64,000 bases of DNA from NCBI RefSeq assembly GCF_001613045.1, contig NZ_BDBP01000041.1:21698-85697 (forward strand), given 5' to 3'. The position numbers and the translations under genes were made by a program. The stretch's first letter is position 1; the number at the start of each line of letters is the position of its first letter. The stretch is from Nocardia lijiangensis NBRC 108240 (GTDB taxonomy: Bacteria > Actinomycetota > Actinomycetes > Mycobacteriales > Mycobacteriaceae). This document shows positions 46,109 through 54,746 of the stretch, in pieces. Under the pieces are notes generated by a model. The model made no database searches. It was not told the origin of the DNA and saw only the letters and a program-made list of their open reading frames with translations.

Positions 46109-47892
46109 ATGACGATGCCGACCGCGTTCAACGAATGGGCCGTACTCGACGAACTTCTCGGGCTCGTCCCCGAAACCGTTGAGCCGAGTACGGATCGGCG
46201 GTTCGCCTTCTACGGGCGATGCTCCACCGAGGACAACCAAGACCCCGAAACCTCGTATCGGTGGCAGCGCGGCAACGCCGAGAAGTTCGTAGCCGACGGC
46301 TCGATCGTCGAGGACTACTTCGACGTCGGCCAGTCACGCTCAGTGCCATGGCATCGCCGCCCCGAAGCCGCACGCCTGCTGGCAGACCTGAAGAGCCACA
46401 CACGTGGCTGGTCGGCGATCGTGGTCGGTGAAGGGACGCGCTGCTGGTTCGGCAACCAGTTCAGTCTCGTAGCGCCCCGCATCCAAGCGCACAAGGTCGA
46501 AGTCTGGGTGCCCGAGCTCGGCGGACGCTTCGACTCCCGCAACGTGACCCACTCGATCATGATGAGCATGCTCGGCGGCCTCAGCGAATCCGAACGCCAA
46601 CACGTCCAACAGCGCACCCGAGCCAGCATGGACGCCCAAGTCCTCGACGAAGGCCGCCACCAAGGCGGCCGAGCACCCTACGGATACATGGTCGTCGACG
46701 GACCACCACATCCGAACCCCAACCGGGCATCCGACGGATCCCGACTGCGGATCCTGTCACTCGACGTGGCCACCGCACCTGTGGTCCAACGAATCTTCCG
46801 CGACTACACCGCCGGCCAGGGTGACAAAGCCATCGCCCACGAACTCAACCGCCAGGGGATCCCCTGCCCCTCAGCACACCGGCCCGAACAGAACCGGCAC
46901 CGATCCCAAGACGGCTGGCAAGCCAGCACCGTCTCCGCCATCCTGCAGAACCCTCGCTACACCGGCTACGCCATCTTCGGCCGCTGGAACAAACACGAAG
47001 AACTCCTCGATCCCGACGACGTCGCCGCAGACCACATCACCCGCCTACGCCGCTCCCCCAACCACCGCATCATCCGATCCAAGAAACCCGCGCACCCCGC
47101 CATCATCTCGGTCGAAACCTTCACCCAAGCCCAACTCATCCGCAGACGACGCGCCAGCACAGGAAACGGCGCCCGCGGCCGCCTGGAACGCACAAGGAAA
47201 CCCTTCCCACGCGAGTACCTGCTTCGCGGGTTGGTGCGCTGCGATGTCTGCGGCCGCAAAATGCAGCCCGGAGTGGTCCGAGGAGTCGTCTACTACCGCT
47301 GTCGCGCAAAGACCCTGACCCCTGGTAGCCCAGCTCTGGCTGAGCATCCCCTCACAGTCAACCTGCGCGAGGACATCCTCGCCGCACCGATCGACCGATG
47401 GCTGGCCACCCTGTTCAATCGGGCAAATCGCGATCACACCATCGCCAGCCTGCTCGCGGCCCAGAACGGCAACGACCACGACACACATCGGGCATTGCTA
47501 CGGCGACGTATCGCTGACGCCCAAGCCAAGCTCGAACGCCACCTAGCCGCCATCGAAGCGGGCGTGGACCCGCAAGCCCTCGTCGCCGTGTGATGAACAC
47601 CGCCCAAGCGGACAAAGCGGCAGCCCAAGCAGAGCTACAAAACCTGCCCAGCATCCCCCGGCTAACAGAGACCGAGATCCGCAAGCTCATCGAGTCTCTC
47701 GGGGACATCCCAGCCGTCCTCGCCGCGGGCGCGCAATCCGACAAAGCGGATCTCTACCGAGCACTCCACCTGGGCATACGGTATCGGCCCCGACAACGGA
47801 TTGCCGTTGTCAGGGCCGATGCTGTGTTTAGCGCTGGTGTCCGGAGGGGGATACATGCCTTAACCACAGAGATTCACCTGGGGAAACGGTGA
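46109..47892 (+). pseudogene. large serine recombinase (integrase), frameshift at 47590
   Basis: Site-specific recombinase of phage/ICE type. GAGAGGAAGA precedes ATG 46109. Catalytic domain: RFAFYGRCSTEDNQDPETSY with the nucleophilic Ser. Recombinase domain: GGRAPYGYMVVDG and VSAILQNPRYTGYAIFG. Zinc ribbon: LVRCDVCGRKMQPGVV with YYRCRA. Then a coiled coil. The frame ends at 47593 but the C-terminus (NTAQADKAAAQAELQNLPSI to about 47892) continues in another frame; a TG dinucleotide looks duplicated (GTGTGATGA). Repaired protein would be about 590 aa. Confidence 0.85.
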
Positions 47893-48292
47893 CCCGCCGC
47901 GTGTTCACCCTGCCTGCCGCGCCTACCTCGATGCATACGGTCTTCGGCGATTTGCCTGACGTGTTCCTCGTGCTGTCGACCGCGCTCGGCATCGGAGAAG
48001 ATAGGGGGCGCCCATGAGAGGCTCGGGCTGGCAGGATTTGAACCTGCGACCACTTGACACAGGTTCTAGTGATCTGAACGTGTCCCACCAATGCCCAAAA
48101 CGACTGGCCGGAACAAGATTTGGCCGCATGAAGACCACTCGTCATGACCCGAAAAACCCCATCGTTTCCCACCGAAAGTGTGAGATTTTGGTGAGACGCC
48201 TCGGCCCGTGAAGCTAAGCCATCGGGCTCGACCGGGTTCATGCAAAGGTTGGACTTCTGGGGCAGGTTGCAGATTCGGGTTCACGACAATCG
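47893..48292. other. non-coding stretch around the tRNA fragment
   Basis: Apart from the tRNA-Pro 3' fragment nothing recognisable is seen. The open frames are translations of the tRNA end and its flanks. Confidence 0.5.
48023..48058 (-). other. 3' fragment of a tRNA-Pro gene, probable att site
   Basis: The complement reads GTCAAGTGGTCGCAGG then TTCAAATCCTGCCAGCCCGA: 3' anticodon stem, variable loop, complete T arm (GCAGG-TTCAAAT-CCTGC) and the 3' acceptor strand AGCCCGA. The 5' half is absent, so this is not a working tRNA. Sequence matches actinobacterial tRNA-Pro genes. Such 3' ends are regenerated as att sites by integrating elements. It lies 131 bp past the serine recombinase. Confidence 0.65.
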
Positions 48293-48458
48293 CTAGGCCC
48301 TGTGTCGAAGTCCGGCCGGATGCATCCGTGGCTCAGATCGTCGCCTGGCAAGGCGGAGGAGGAGCCGATACCGGGGTTGTATCGGTGACGACGACAACGC
48401 GGCCAGGCGGCGATCTGGGCCGCGGAGGCGCCGGATGGGACTTCGACACAGGGCCTAG
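48293..48458. repeat. MITE-like inverted-repeat element, 166 bp
   Basis: Perfect 21-bp terminal inverted repeats (48293-48313 and 48438-48458) beginning CTAGGCCCTGTGTCG. Weaker pairing continues to about 57 bp per arm (shared CAGATCG-CGCCTGGC). A central hairpin CCGATAC/GTATCGG sits at 48365-48385. No coding capacity. The outer CTAG may be target duplication or part of the repeat. Confidence 0.8.
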
Positions 48459-48487
48459 CTGCCCACCGAATGTCGGCAAGTACGAAT

Positions 48488-49835
48488 CAGGGCTCCGGCA
48501 AAGTCCGTTTTAGCAACTTTTGAGCAGTTCGAGGGGGCGTTCGTGCTGGTAGGAGTGGTAGCGGAGCCCGCTGGCAATGCTGTGATGGCCACGCAGGCGT
48601 AACAGACCGATCGTTGTGTTTCGAAGAGTGGCCATGACTTGGGCTCCGGCACCGGTGCGGACGCGACACCGGTCCTCGTCGAAAGTGACGTCGCGGACAC
48701 AGTGCACCCGGTTCTCGATGTGCCAGTGCCCGCGCAACCAGGCGGCTATCTGACGGGGTGTGGCCTCGGCCGCCGACAGACTGGTGATGGCATAGACCGT
48801 CGCGCTCTGGAATTTCCGGGTCCGGGTATCGACGCGCGGACGGGTGATCTTCAACGCCAGCCGCGCGCCCGGGAACTCGACTCCCGTGCTGGCACCGCCG
48901 ACGATCTCGAGGGCTTTGAGGGTGCGGGTCTCGTGGCGCCCATGCCCGCGTGTGCGGGCGCGGTCGTGGGTGCGGATCGAATGCCACGGCAGCCTTTTCA
49001 GCGCTTTGCGCAGGCTGGGCTGGTTGTCCTTCACGGTGAGCAGGTAATACCCGCCGAGGTCGGTGATGTAGGTGGCGGTGTCGCGGTTGGTGTGCATCGC
49101 ATCGGCGGTGACGATCATCCCGTCGATGTCGATACCCGCCAAAAGCTCACGCAGCATTGGGATTTCGTTCGTCTTGGTGTCCACGCCGATCTGCCCGAGG
49201 ATCACCCCGAGCTGTTGACACACCCCAGACAGCAGGTGGGTCGACCGACCGTCACCCTCACGGGTACCGCGCAATGATTTGCCGTCGAACGACACCACCC
49301 GGCGGCCACGCGCTGGGGCAGTGCGCCGCCACATCCATTCGCCGATCGCCTTGTCCAACGCATCCGGATCCAGCGCTTGCAGGAACCGGCGGATCGTCGA
49401 TTCCGTCGGCGCCGACCCCTCGAATCCGAGCTGCGACAGCACCGACGCCGGCGCCTCACCAACCCATTGACCGATCGCGGTCAACGACCTCGCACCAGCC
49501 ACCACCGCGGCCAGCGCAGCCGCCGACATCGCCCCCGCCGAATACCGGACACCACGGCGAGCTCGCGGATCGACCACCTCCCCCAACACGTCCAGCAAAC
49601 TCATCGCAGCGGGCAGAGGGACCGATTCACCACCCTCGCAAACCAACTCGACGGGCGGGGTAATCATGGGAGATGATGAGGCGGGCACGACAGAACTCCG
49701 GGTGTGACAACTTGTGGAAGAGCCGATCATCTCGAGTGCTGCCGTGCCCGCCCCTCAATTCTTTCCCGGCGTGTCGGACAAATCCGGCACAAAACCGCAG
49801 ATCGGGCCGCGCGGACCGACTTTGCCGGACCCCTG
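48488..49835 (-). mobile_element. ISAs1-family insertion sequence
   Basis: 1348 bp. Ends are inverted: CAGGGCTCCGGCAAAGTC at 48488 on the plus strand and CAGGGGTCCGGCAAAGTC on the complement from 49835 (17 of 18 matches). One intact transposase. No target duplication was recognised. Within it, upstream of the transposase, GGCGGGCACGACAG (near 49681) and CTGCCGTGCCCGCC (near 49742) form a second inverted repeat. Confidence 0.85.
48510..49667 (-). CDS. ISAs1-family DDE transposase
   Basis: 385 aa from ATG 49667. N-terminal DDE_Tnp_1-associated domain (MSLLDVLGEVVDPRARRG, LTAIGQWVGEAP). Then RRVVSFDGKSLRGTREGDGR (first Asp), GMIVTADAMHTNRDTATYI (second Asp) and HWHIENRVHCVRDVTFDEDR (Glu region). 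Full length with intact frame, the only apparently functional transposase in the window. Confidence 0.92.
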   Translation of the reverse strand: MITPPVELVCEGGESVPLPAAMSLLDVLGEVVDPRARRGVRYSAGAMSAAALAAVVAGARSLTAIGQWVGEAPASVLSQLGFEGSAPTESTIRRFLQALDPDALDKAIGEWMWRRTAPARGRRVVSFDGKSLRGTREGDGRSTHLLSGVCQQLGVILGQIGVDTKTNEIPMLRELLAGIDIDGMIVTADAMHTNRDTATYITDLGGYYLLTVKDNQPSLRKALKRLPWHSIRTHDRARTRGHGRHETRTLKALEIVGGASTGVEFPGARLALKITRPRVDTRTRKFQSATVYAITSLSAAEATPRQIAAWLRGHWHIENRVHCVRDVTFDEDRCRVRTGAGAQVMATLRNTTIGLLRLRGHHSIASGLRYHSYQHERPLELLKSC

Positions 49836-50235
49836 CCGTTCTAGTGCCACAGCATTCGATCGGCGTGTCGATTCACGCCACGCCGAGGACATTGCATGGA
49901 CGGCTATCGCTCAGCAAACATATCTGCTGGCCTCACACCTGCCCAAGTCGTTTCCGAAACGGAAAACTGTCGGCGCCGACGGGCCGCTGCACCGCAGCTT
50001 ACGTCGGTCAGATGAGTTGTTGCTCAACTGCCCAGGGCTCATACTTTGGTCGCCTCTCGTCCAAGAGACGCTCCAATTCGATGAACCCATCCGGACGCAG
50101 TACGCATGCGTCGGCGACCGCGAACTCACCGAACAGGTCTGTTGCCAACGAGTACCCCAGCTGTACAAGAGCTCGCGGGTTTGCGGCGATCTCGGCGAGG
50201 TCGCCGGTGGCGCGGGCTATGCCAGTTTCCCCGCG
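49836..50235. other. no reliable gene
   Basis: 400 bp between ISAs1 and an integrase stump. The only frame with some coding character is on the minus strand and is listed separately. Confidence 0.4.
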
Positions 50236-50271
50236 CACGGCAATGGAATCCGTGACCTGGGTCGAACGCAA
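50008..50271 (-). CDS. possible small protein or fragment, 87 aa
   Basis: Contains VTDSIAVRGETGIARATGDL, RALVQLGYSLATDLFGEFAV and CVLRPDGFIELERLLDERRP, with moderate G/C wobble bias. A GTG near the start (VTDS) is possible. No family recognised; its 5' part overlaps the integrase stump on the other strand. Confidence 0.3.
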   Translation of the reverse strand: MRSTQVTDSIAVRGETGIARATGDLAEIAANPRALVQLGYSLATDLFGEFAVADACVLRPDGFIELERLLDERRPKYEPWAVEQQLI

Positions 50272-50400
50272 CTTCGGCCATGCCGTCGCCCGCGCCTACG
50301 CAGGACACACCGACGCCAACGGCGGGGGCAGCACTACCCTCTACACCCGAGCCGGAATCGAGGAAGTGGCTCAAGCCCTTTCCGCCCTTACCCGGCGAGC
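50236..50400 (+). pseudogene. tyrosine integrase, C-terminal stump
   Basis: WVERNFGHAVARAYAGHTD, then STTLYTRAGIEEVAQALSAL: the end of a phage-type tyrosine recombinase, where the Tyr nucleophile sits in LYTRA. The Arg/His catalytic boxes and everything N-terminal are missing. Confidence 0.6.
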
Positions 50401-50629
50401 CGCATCCACTGGCCCCGCAAGGAGAACACACCGAGCCCTGACCGCTACGGCAACTCTCGATGAGCTAAGCGCCACCGCCTGGTTCGCGTCGAACAACCTG
50501 TGCCCGCTCGTCGGCCGATAGGGTCGAGTCGGCTCGGAAACGTGGCGGAGCTTCCGCGGCCGACGGGGAAGTGGGTCCGTCCTCCCGTGCTCCCTTCGGG
50601 AGGACGGACCCCCGCGAAGACCGCCGCGC

Positions 50630-50965
50630 CTAGGACGCGACCTTGTTGTATTCGGCTACGACACTGGCTGGCATGCGCCCTCGTCGGGGAACGTCGAACC
50701 CGTTGGCCTTGGCCCATTCCCGCACCAGGCCCGGACGAGGTCCATCGCTAGCCGCGGCTGCGATCTGCCTGCTGCGCCGACCCGCTTTGCCAACCCTCCG
50801 GCTGTAAGCAGCCCACTGCGCGAACAACACTCGCAACCGCGCGGCGTTCTCCTCCGACAGATCGATCTCGTACGCGACACCATCCACGGCGAAAGACACC
50901 GTCTCCACCGCGGGTGAGTGACCATCGAAATCATCGACGACCGTGACGACAACCTTGCGCGCCAT
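50630..50965 (-). CDS. lsr2: Lsr2-family nucleoid-associated protein
   Basis: 111 aa. N-terminal oligomerisation domain (MARKVVVTVVDDFDGHSPAV, VSFAVDGVAYEIDLSEENAA). C-terminal DNA-binding domain with the AT-hook-like RGRMPASVVAEY preceded by VREWAKANGFDVP. Xenogeneic silencer that binds A/T-rich acquired DNA. GGGAG upstream of ATG. A copy inside a mobile-DNA region is probably accessory, distinct from the chromosomal lsr2. Confidence 0.93.
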   Translation of the reverse strand: MARKVVVTVVDDFDGHSPAVETVSFAVDGVAYEIDLSEENAARLRVLFAQWAAYSRRVGKAGRRSRQIAAAASDGPRPGLVREWAKANGFDVPRRGRMPASVVAEYNKVAS

Positions 50966-51258
50966 GCCAGAAACCCCACTCCCAACTCATCGAAACCCAC
51001 CGACCGTCCCCAGGGACTCACCGGAGACACAGAACCCGATACCCGGTCGAGCAGACAACGACGCTACCCACACCAGGTCCGAGATGCAGGATGCTACGCC
51101 GCCCCCAATCCCGGTCGAACAGCGCAGCCGCGACCGACACCACCAGTATTCCCGGCAGCACGCCAAAGCGCTACGTGGGAATCGTCGCCTCGGCCCTACT
51201 GACCGGTCCCCGATGACGAGACCACGCGGGAATAGAGTCCGGGTTGTTTCGTCCAGAT

Positions 51259-52128
51259 TCAGTTGGTCCCGCATGCCACCTGGTGGTGGGTGTGGGTGCA
51301 GGACGCAGCGTACTCGGCCGGTGTCAGGTAGCCCAGCGCCGAATGTCGGTGGCGTCGGTTGTGGTCGGTCTTGAAGTCACCGATGACCACGCGTGCCTCG
51401 AGCAGGCTGGTCCAGTGGTTGCGGTTGAGGCACTCGGTCCGCAATCGGCGGTTGAATGATTCGACGAAGCCGTTGTTCCAGGGCGTGCCCGGCGGGATAT
51501 AGCAGATCCCGACCCCGTCGCGCAGAACCGTTGCAGGGCAGTCGAAATCAATTCCGGTCCGTCGTCCATCCGCAGCACCCGCGGTGGGCCGCCGGCCGCA
51601 GCGAACGCCTTCTCCAACTCGGTGACGAGCCGATCGGCGGTAATCGAGCGCTCCACGACATGCAACAGCGATTCGCGGGTGTGCTCGTCGATCATCGACG
51701 CGATCTTCACCGCCCGACCGTCCACCGTCGAGTCGAACTGGAAGTCCAACGCCCACACCACCTTCGGCGCATCGGCCTCCACCGGCGGTGTCGACGACAC
51801 CCCGGCCCGTTTACGCGGGTGGTGCGCACGCACTTGCAGGCCCCCCCTCGCGCCAGAGCCGATGCACCTTCTTGACGTTCACGCCGCTACCCTCATCGAA
51901 CCGCAACGCCGCCCACGCCCGCCGGAACCCGTGCCCCTGGTTCCTGGTGGCGTAGGAACGCAGCCAGGCCCGCGTCGCAGCGTCCGGATCAGAGGAAGTC
52001 GACGCCACCGGCAGCCGCCGATACGTCGACCTGTTCAGCCCGACGACTCTGCACGCGAACCGTTCCGACATGCCCATCACCTCTTTGAGCATGTCCACGA
52101 CGCGGCGGCCCGCCGCCGGGCTCACCAT
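51259..52128 (-). pseudogene. IS3 transposase OrfB, two frameshifts
   Basis: Integrase-core transposase in three frames. MVSPAAGRRVVDMLKEVMGM and RNQGHGFRRAWAALRFDEG run to about 51835. KVVWALDFQFDSTVDGRAVK (first Asp), ASMIDEHTRESLLHVVERSI and RVLRMDDGPELISTALQRFC (second Asp) run to about 51545. GTPWNNGFVESFNRRLRTEC (Glu) runs to 51259. Starts at ATG 52128, overlapping the orfA end. Confidence 0.85.
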
Positions 52129-52403
52129 TTTCCCTTGGCGATCTCCCGCAGCGCGTCCTTCTCCAGCTCCGCATCCGCCAACAGCCGCTTGAGCCGGGCG
52201 TTCTGTTCTCGCAGCTCTTTGAGCTCTTTGGCCGCGTCGGTGTCGACCCCGCCGTACTAGCGGCGCCAGTTGTACAACGTCGCCGCCGACACCTCCAACT
52301 CAGCAGCAGCTTCCTCGCCCGTCTTGCCGGCCGCGATCAGCTCGTCGGCACGACGCAGCTTCCGCACGATCTCCTCTGCGGAATGCCGCTTCCGTCCTGC
52401 CAT
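52122..52403 (-). pseudogene. IS3 OrfA (HTH), nonsense mutation
   Basis: ATG 52403: MAGRKRHSAEEIVRKLRRAD, HTH ending SAATLYNWRR, then TAG where a Gln is usual. The leucine-zipper part (AAKELKELREQNARLKRLLA) continues in frame to TGA 52122, overlapping the orfB start. Confidence 0.8.
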
Positions 52404-52589
52404 GTTCCTCAGGGTCCCTTCTCGGCCCTCACCAGGCCAAACAGGACTCTAAAACCGAGTGGACTCATTCACCGGGGACAGGCCACTACGTCGTCGCCGA
52501 CGACAGAAACACGATGCGAGGCTGAACTCTGCGGCCACCACCTCGACAACCACGGCCAACACCGCCGACAGCAATGCCACCACCCGCGC

Positions 52590-52887
52590 CCATCGGTCCA
52601 GTTGGACGAGCGCTCGCTCCTTCTCTACCCGCGGATCGGTGCCGTACTTCCGCACATACCCCGGCCTGTATGTCCCTCAGCCGCTGCTGATCCGGCCCGC
52701 GTCGGCCAGCACCGACCTGTTGGCCGCTGGCATCGACATACTCGCGCTGTCGAAGATAAACTGGAACAACGCCCAGCTCAAGGAACGCGGCCCGCTAACG
52801 CTGCGCACTGCCTACCGCGTCGGCGCCATCCTCAAACATGTGTCCGAGGGCGCGCGCATCGCCACCCGGTATGCCCACTACATGTAG
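52590..52887 (+). pseudogene. prokaryotic Argonaute, C-terminal PIWI fragment
   Basis: From about 52640 to the stop at 52887: GSVPYFRTYPGLYVPQPLLI, then DILALSKINWNNAQLKERGP, TLRTAYRVGAILKHVSEGAR and the final RYAHYM. This is the end of the PIWI domain of long prokaryotic Argonautes: the TYPGxYVPxPL strand, the LxKxNWNN helix carrying a catalytic-tetrad region, and the Tyr-x-x-Tyr-Met C-terminus that sits against the guide 5' end. A piece upstream (QLDERSLLLY) is shifted by one frame. N, PAZ, MID and most of PIWI are absent; an IS3 element sits 140 bp away. Confidence 0.65.
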
Positions 52888-53118
52888 ACCACCCGTGTTC
52901 CTCACGCTGCTGGCCCGACCAGGTCTCGGACTTGTATTCGTCTCGCGGCCGAAAAGCATCTAATTCCAGCACGGCAGCGCCCGAGGGTTGTCGAGGACGT
53001 GCAGCGGGGGCCGAGAGTCCATGTGCTGCGGGATTGACGCCCTCGGCGATCGGGCTGACAACATGCCCGAACTCGCCAGATCCGCGCACTGCTGGCAGCT
53101 GCCGCCATCTTATTCCTC

Positions 53119-54327
53119 TCAGCGCAGTTGCACCGGCAGCCTGGCGAGTCCGCGCATGTGCAAGCTGGCTCGCCAAGCGAGTTCCGATTTCGCACAAGCC
53201 AATTCCCACTCCGGGAACCGTTCGACGAGCTTGTGCAGGATGATCTCGCCCTCCAGCCGGGCCAGCGGCGCACCCAGACAGTGGTGGACACCGTGACCGA
53301 AGGCTACGTGGCTGCCCTGATCCCGCTTGATGTCGAGGACGTGCGGCTCCGGAAACTTCTCCGCATCGTGGTTGGCGCCGCAGAGCGACACGAAGACGAT
53401 GTCATCCGCCGCGATCACCTCGTCGCCGATCGCGATCGGCTCCTTTGCGTAACGGATGGTGGTGAAGTTCAGCGGGCTCTCGTAGCGCAGAAACTCCTCG
53501 ACCGCCCGGGGAATCAAGCCGGGGTCGGCCCGCAGTGACTCGCGCTGATCGGGATGTTCGATCAGTGCCAGCACCGAGCTACTAATCATGTTCGCCGTGG
53601 TCTCGTAGCCCGCGTTCGCGATCAGCAGCAAGGTCGCGACCAGTTCCGCTTCGGTGGTCGCGTCCTCATCGCCGTCCGCGGATTCGATGAGCCGCGTGGC
53701 GAGATCATCCGCCGCGTTCACGCGCTTGGCCTCGATCAATCCCGCCATAGTCTGAACGATATGGCCGTAGGCCGTCCGCTTCGCGTCCATCGGGGCGTCA
53801 ACGCTGGCGACAATCGCGTTCAAGCGCCGGAATTCATCGAAGCGTTCTTCGTCGATCCCGAGCAGTCTGCCGATCACCGCGATCGACAGCGGAGCCGAAA
53901 TCGTCTCCACCACATCGAATTCCGCACCAGGTTCGATCGAGTCGAGGAGATCGTCGGTCAGCTTCTCGATCCACGTCCGCATCTGCTGGACCTGCGGAAT
54001 GCCGAACGAGCGTCCCAGCAGCCGCCGGAGGCGGGTGTGTGTCGGCGGATCACTGAAGAGCATGTGCTCGGGGTATTGGATCGAGGCGCACGGCTCGACA
54101 ACGTGCTTTGCGATCACATCCGGCAGCGTTTTGGCATCCTTCGACAGCCGGGAATCGGCCAGCAATTGCCGTCCGACGGTGAAATCCATGATCACCCAGG
54201 CGTGCATCGGTGCAGCGATCGTGGAACTCACAACTTGCTTATTGATGCCACCGACCGCCCGCAGCCGATCGTACAGCGGATACGGGTCCTGAACCGATTC
54301 AGGACTCATCAAATCCTGGTCTTCCAT
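53119..54327 (-). CDS. cytochrome P450 (polyketide tailoring), copy 1
   Basis: 402 aa from ATG 54327 (GAGGAGATAT upstream). I-helix IANAGYETTANMISSSV (AGYET in place of the usual AGxDT/AGHET), K-helix ExxR in EEFLRYESPLNF, haem loop FGHGVHHCLGAPLARLE with the Cys ligand. Probably hydroxylates or epoxidises the polyketide. Last gene of the leftward PKS operon. Clearly paralogous to the P450 at 54747, two genes upstream. Confidence 0.93.
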   Translation of the reverse strand: MEDQDLMSPESVQDPYPLYDRLRAVGGINKQVVSSTIAAPMHAWVIMDFTVGRQLLADSRLSKDAKTLPDVIAKHVVEPCASIQYPEHMLFSDPPTHTRLRRLLGRSFGIPQVQQMRTWIEKLTDDLLDSIEPGAEFDVVETISAPLSIAVIGRLLGIDEERFDEFRRLNAIVASVDAPMDAKRTAYGHIVQTMAGLIEAKRVNAADDLATRLIESADGDEDATTEAELVATLLLIANAGYETTANMISSSVLALIEHPDQRESLRADPGLIPRAVEEFLRYESPLNFTTIRYAKEPIAIGDEVIAADDIVFVSLCGANHDAEKFPEPHVLDIKRDQGSHVAFGHGVHHCLGAPLARLEGEIILHKLVERFPEWELACAKSELAWRASLHMRGLARLPVQLR

Positions 54328-54358
54328 ATATCTCCTCGATCTCCCGAAACCGCCGCCA

Positions 54359-54715
54359 CTACGCTTTCCGGAACATATCCTTCGAGATGATTTTTCCGTC
54401 TCGAATCGTGAAGATATCGATGCCCCGCTCCATGAGCTTACCAGCCTGGTCGGTCAACGAGAATTCGACATAGGCTTTGTCGGCGAAGTAAATGGGGTCG
54501 GAGAAGTACACGGCGACACCGGCCGCGGTAGTTTCATCGCGCAGCTTGTTCATATCCGCGATGATTCCGCCGATTTCCTCCTTCTTGTGGGTGGTCCCCG
54601 GCTCGGGCCCCATCGGAAGAACCCATACACCGTCCTCAGCGAAACACTCGACGGCTGCTTCGATATCGTCGGTCAAACATGCCTCGAAGAACTGTTCAAC
54701 AATGCCTTTGGACAT
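54359..54715 (-). CDS. SnoaL-like / NTF2-fold protein
   Basis: 118 aa from ATG 54715. GIVEQFFEACLTDDIEAAVE, CFAEDGVWVLPMGPEPG and ERGIDIFTIRDGKIISKDMF fit the SnoaL/limonene-epoxide-hydrolase cone fold. In polyketide clusters such proteins act as cyclases, epoxide-opening enzymes or hydroxylase partners. Placed between two P450 genes with 31-bp gaps, so possibly it acts on a P450-made epoxide; that is inference. Confidence 0.85.
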   Translation of the reverse strand: MSKGIVEQFFEACLTDDIEAAVECFAEDGVWVLPMGPEPGTTHKKEEIGGIIADMNKLRDETTAAGVAVYFSDPIYFADKAYVEFSLTDQAGKLMERGIDIFTIRDGKIISKDMFRKA

Positions 54716-54746
54716 GGATATAATACCTTTCGAATTGTGGCGAAAT

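Larger units (their letters stand above)
51233..52452 (-). mobile_element. IS3-family insertion sequence, degenerate
   Basis: 1220 bp between TAGAGTCC (51233-51240) and its inverse GGACTCTA (52445-52452), with further loosely matching bases inside. Two orfs in IS3 order, both broken. It lies directly against the Argonaute fragment. Confidence 0.75.

Noticed and set aside
48014..48211. Small plus-strand ORF beginning MRGSGWQDLNLRPL
   Set aside because: It is the antisense translation of the tRNA-Pro 3' end, a common annotation artefact.
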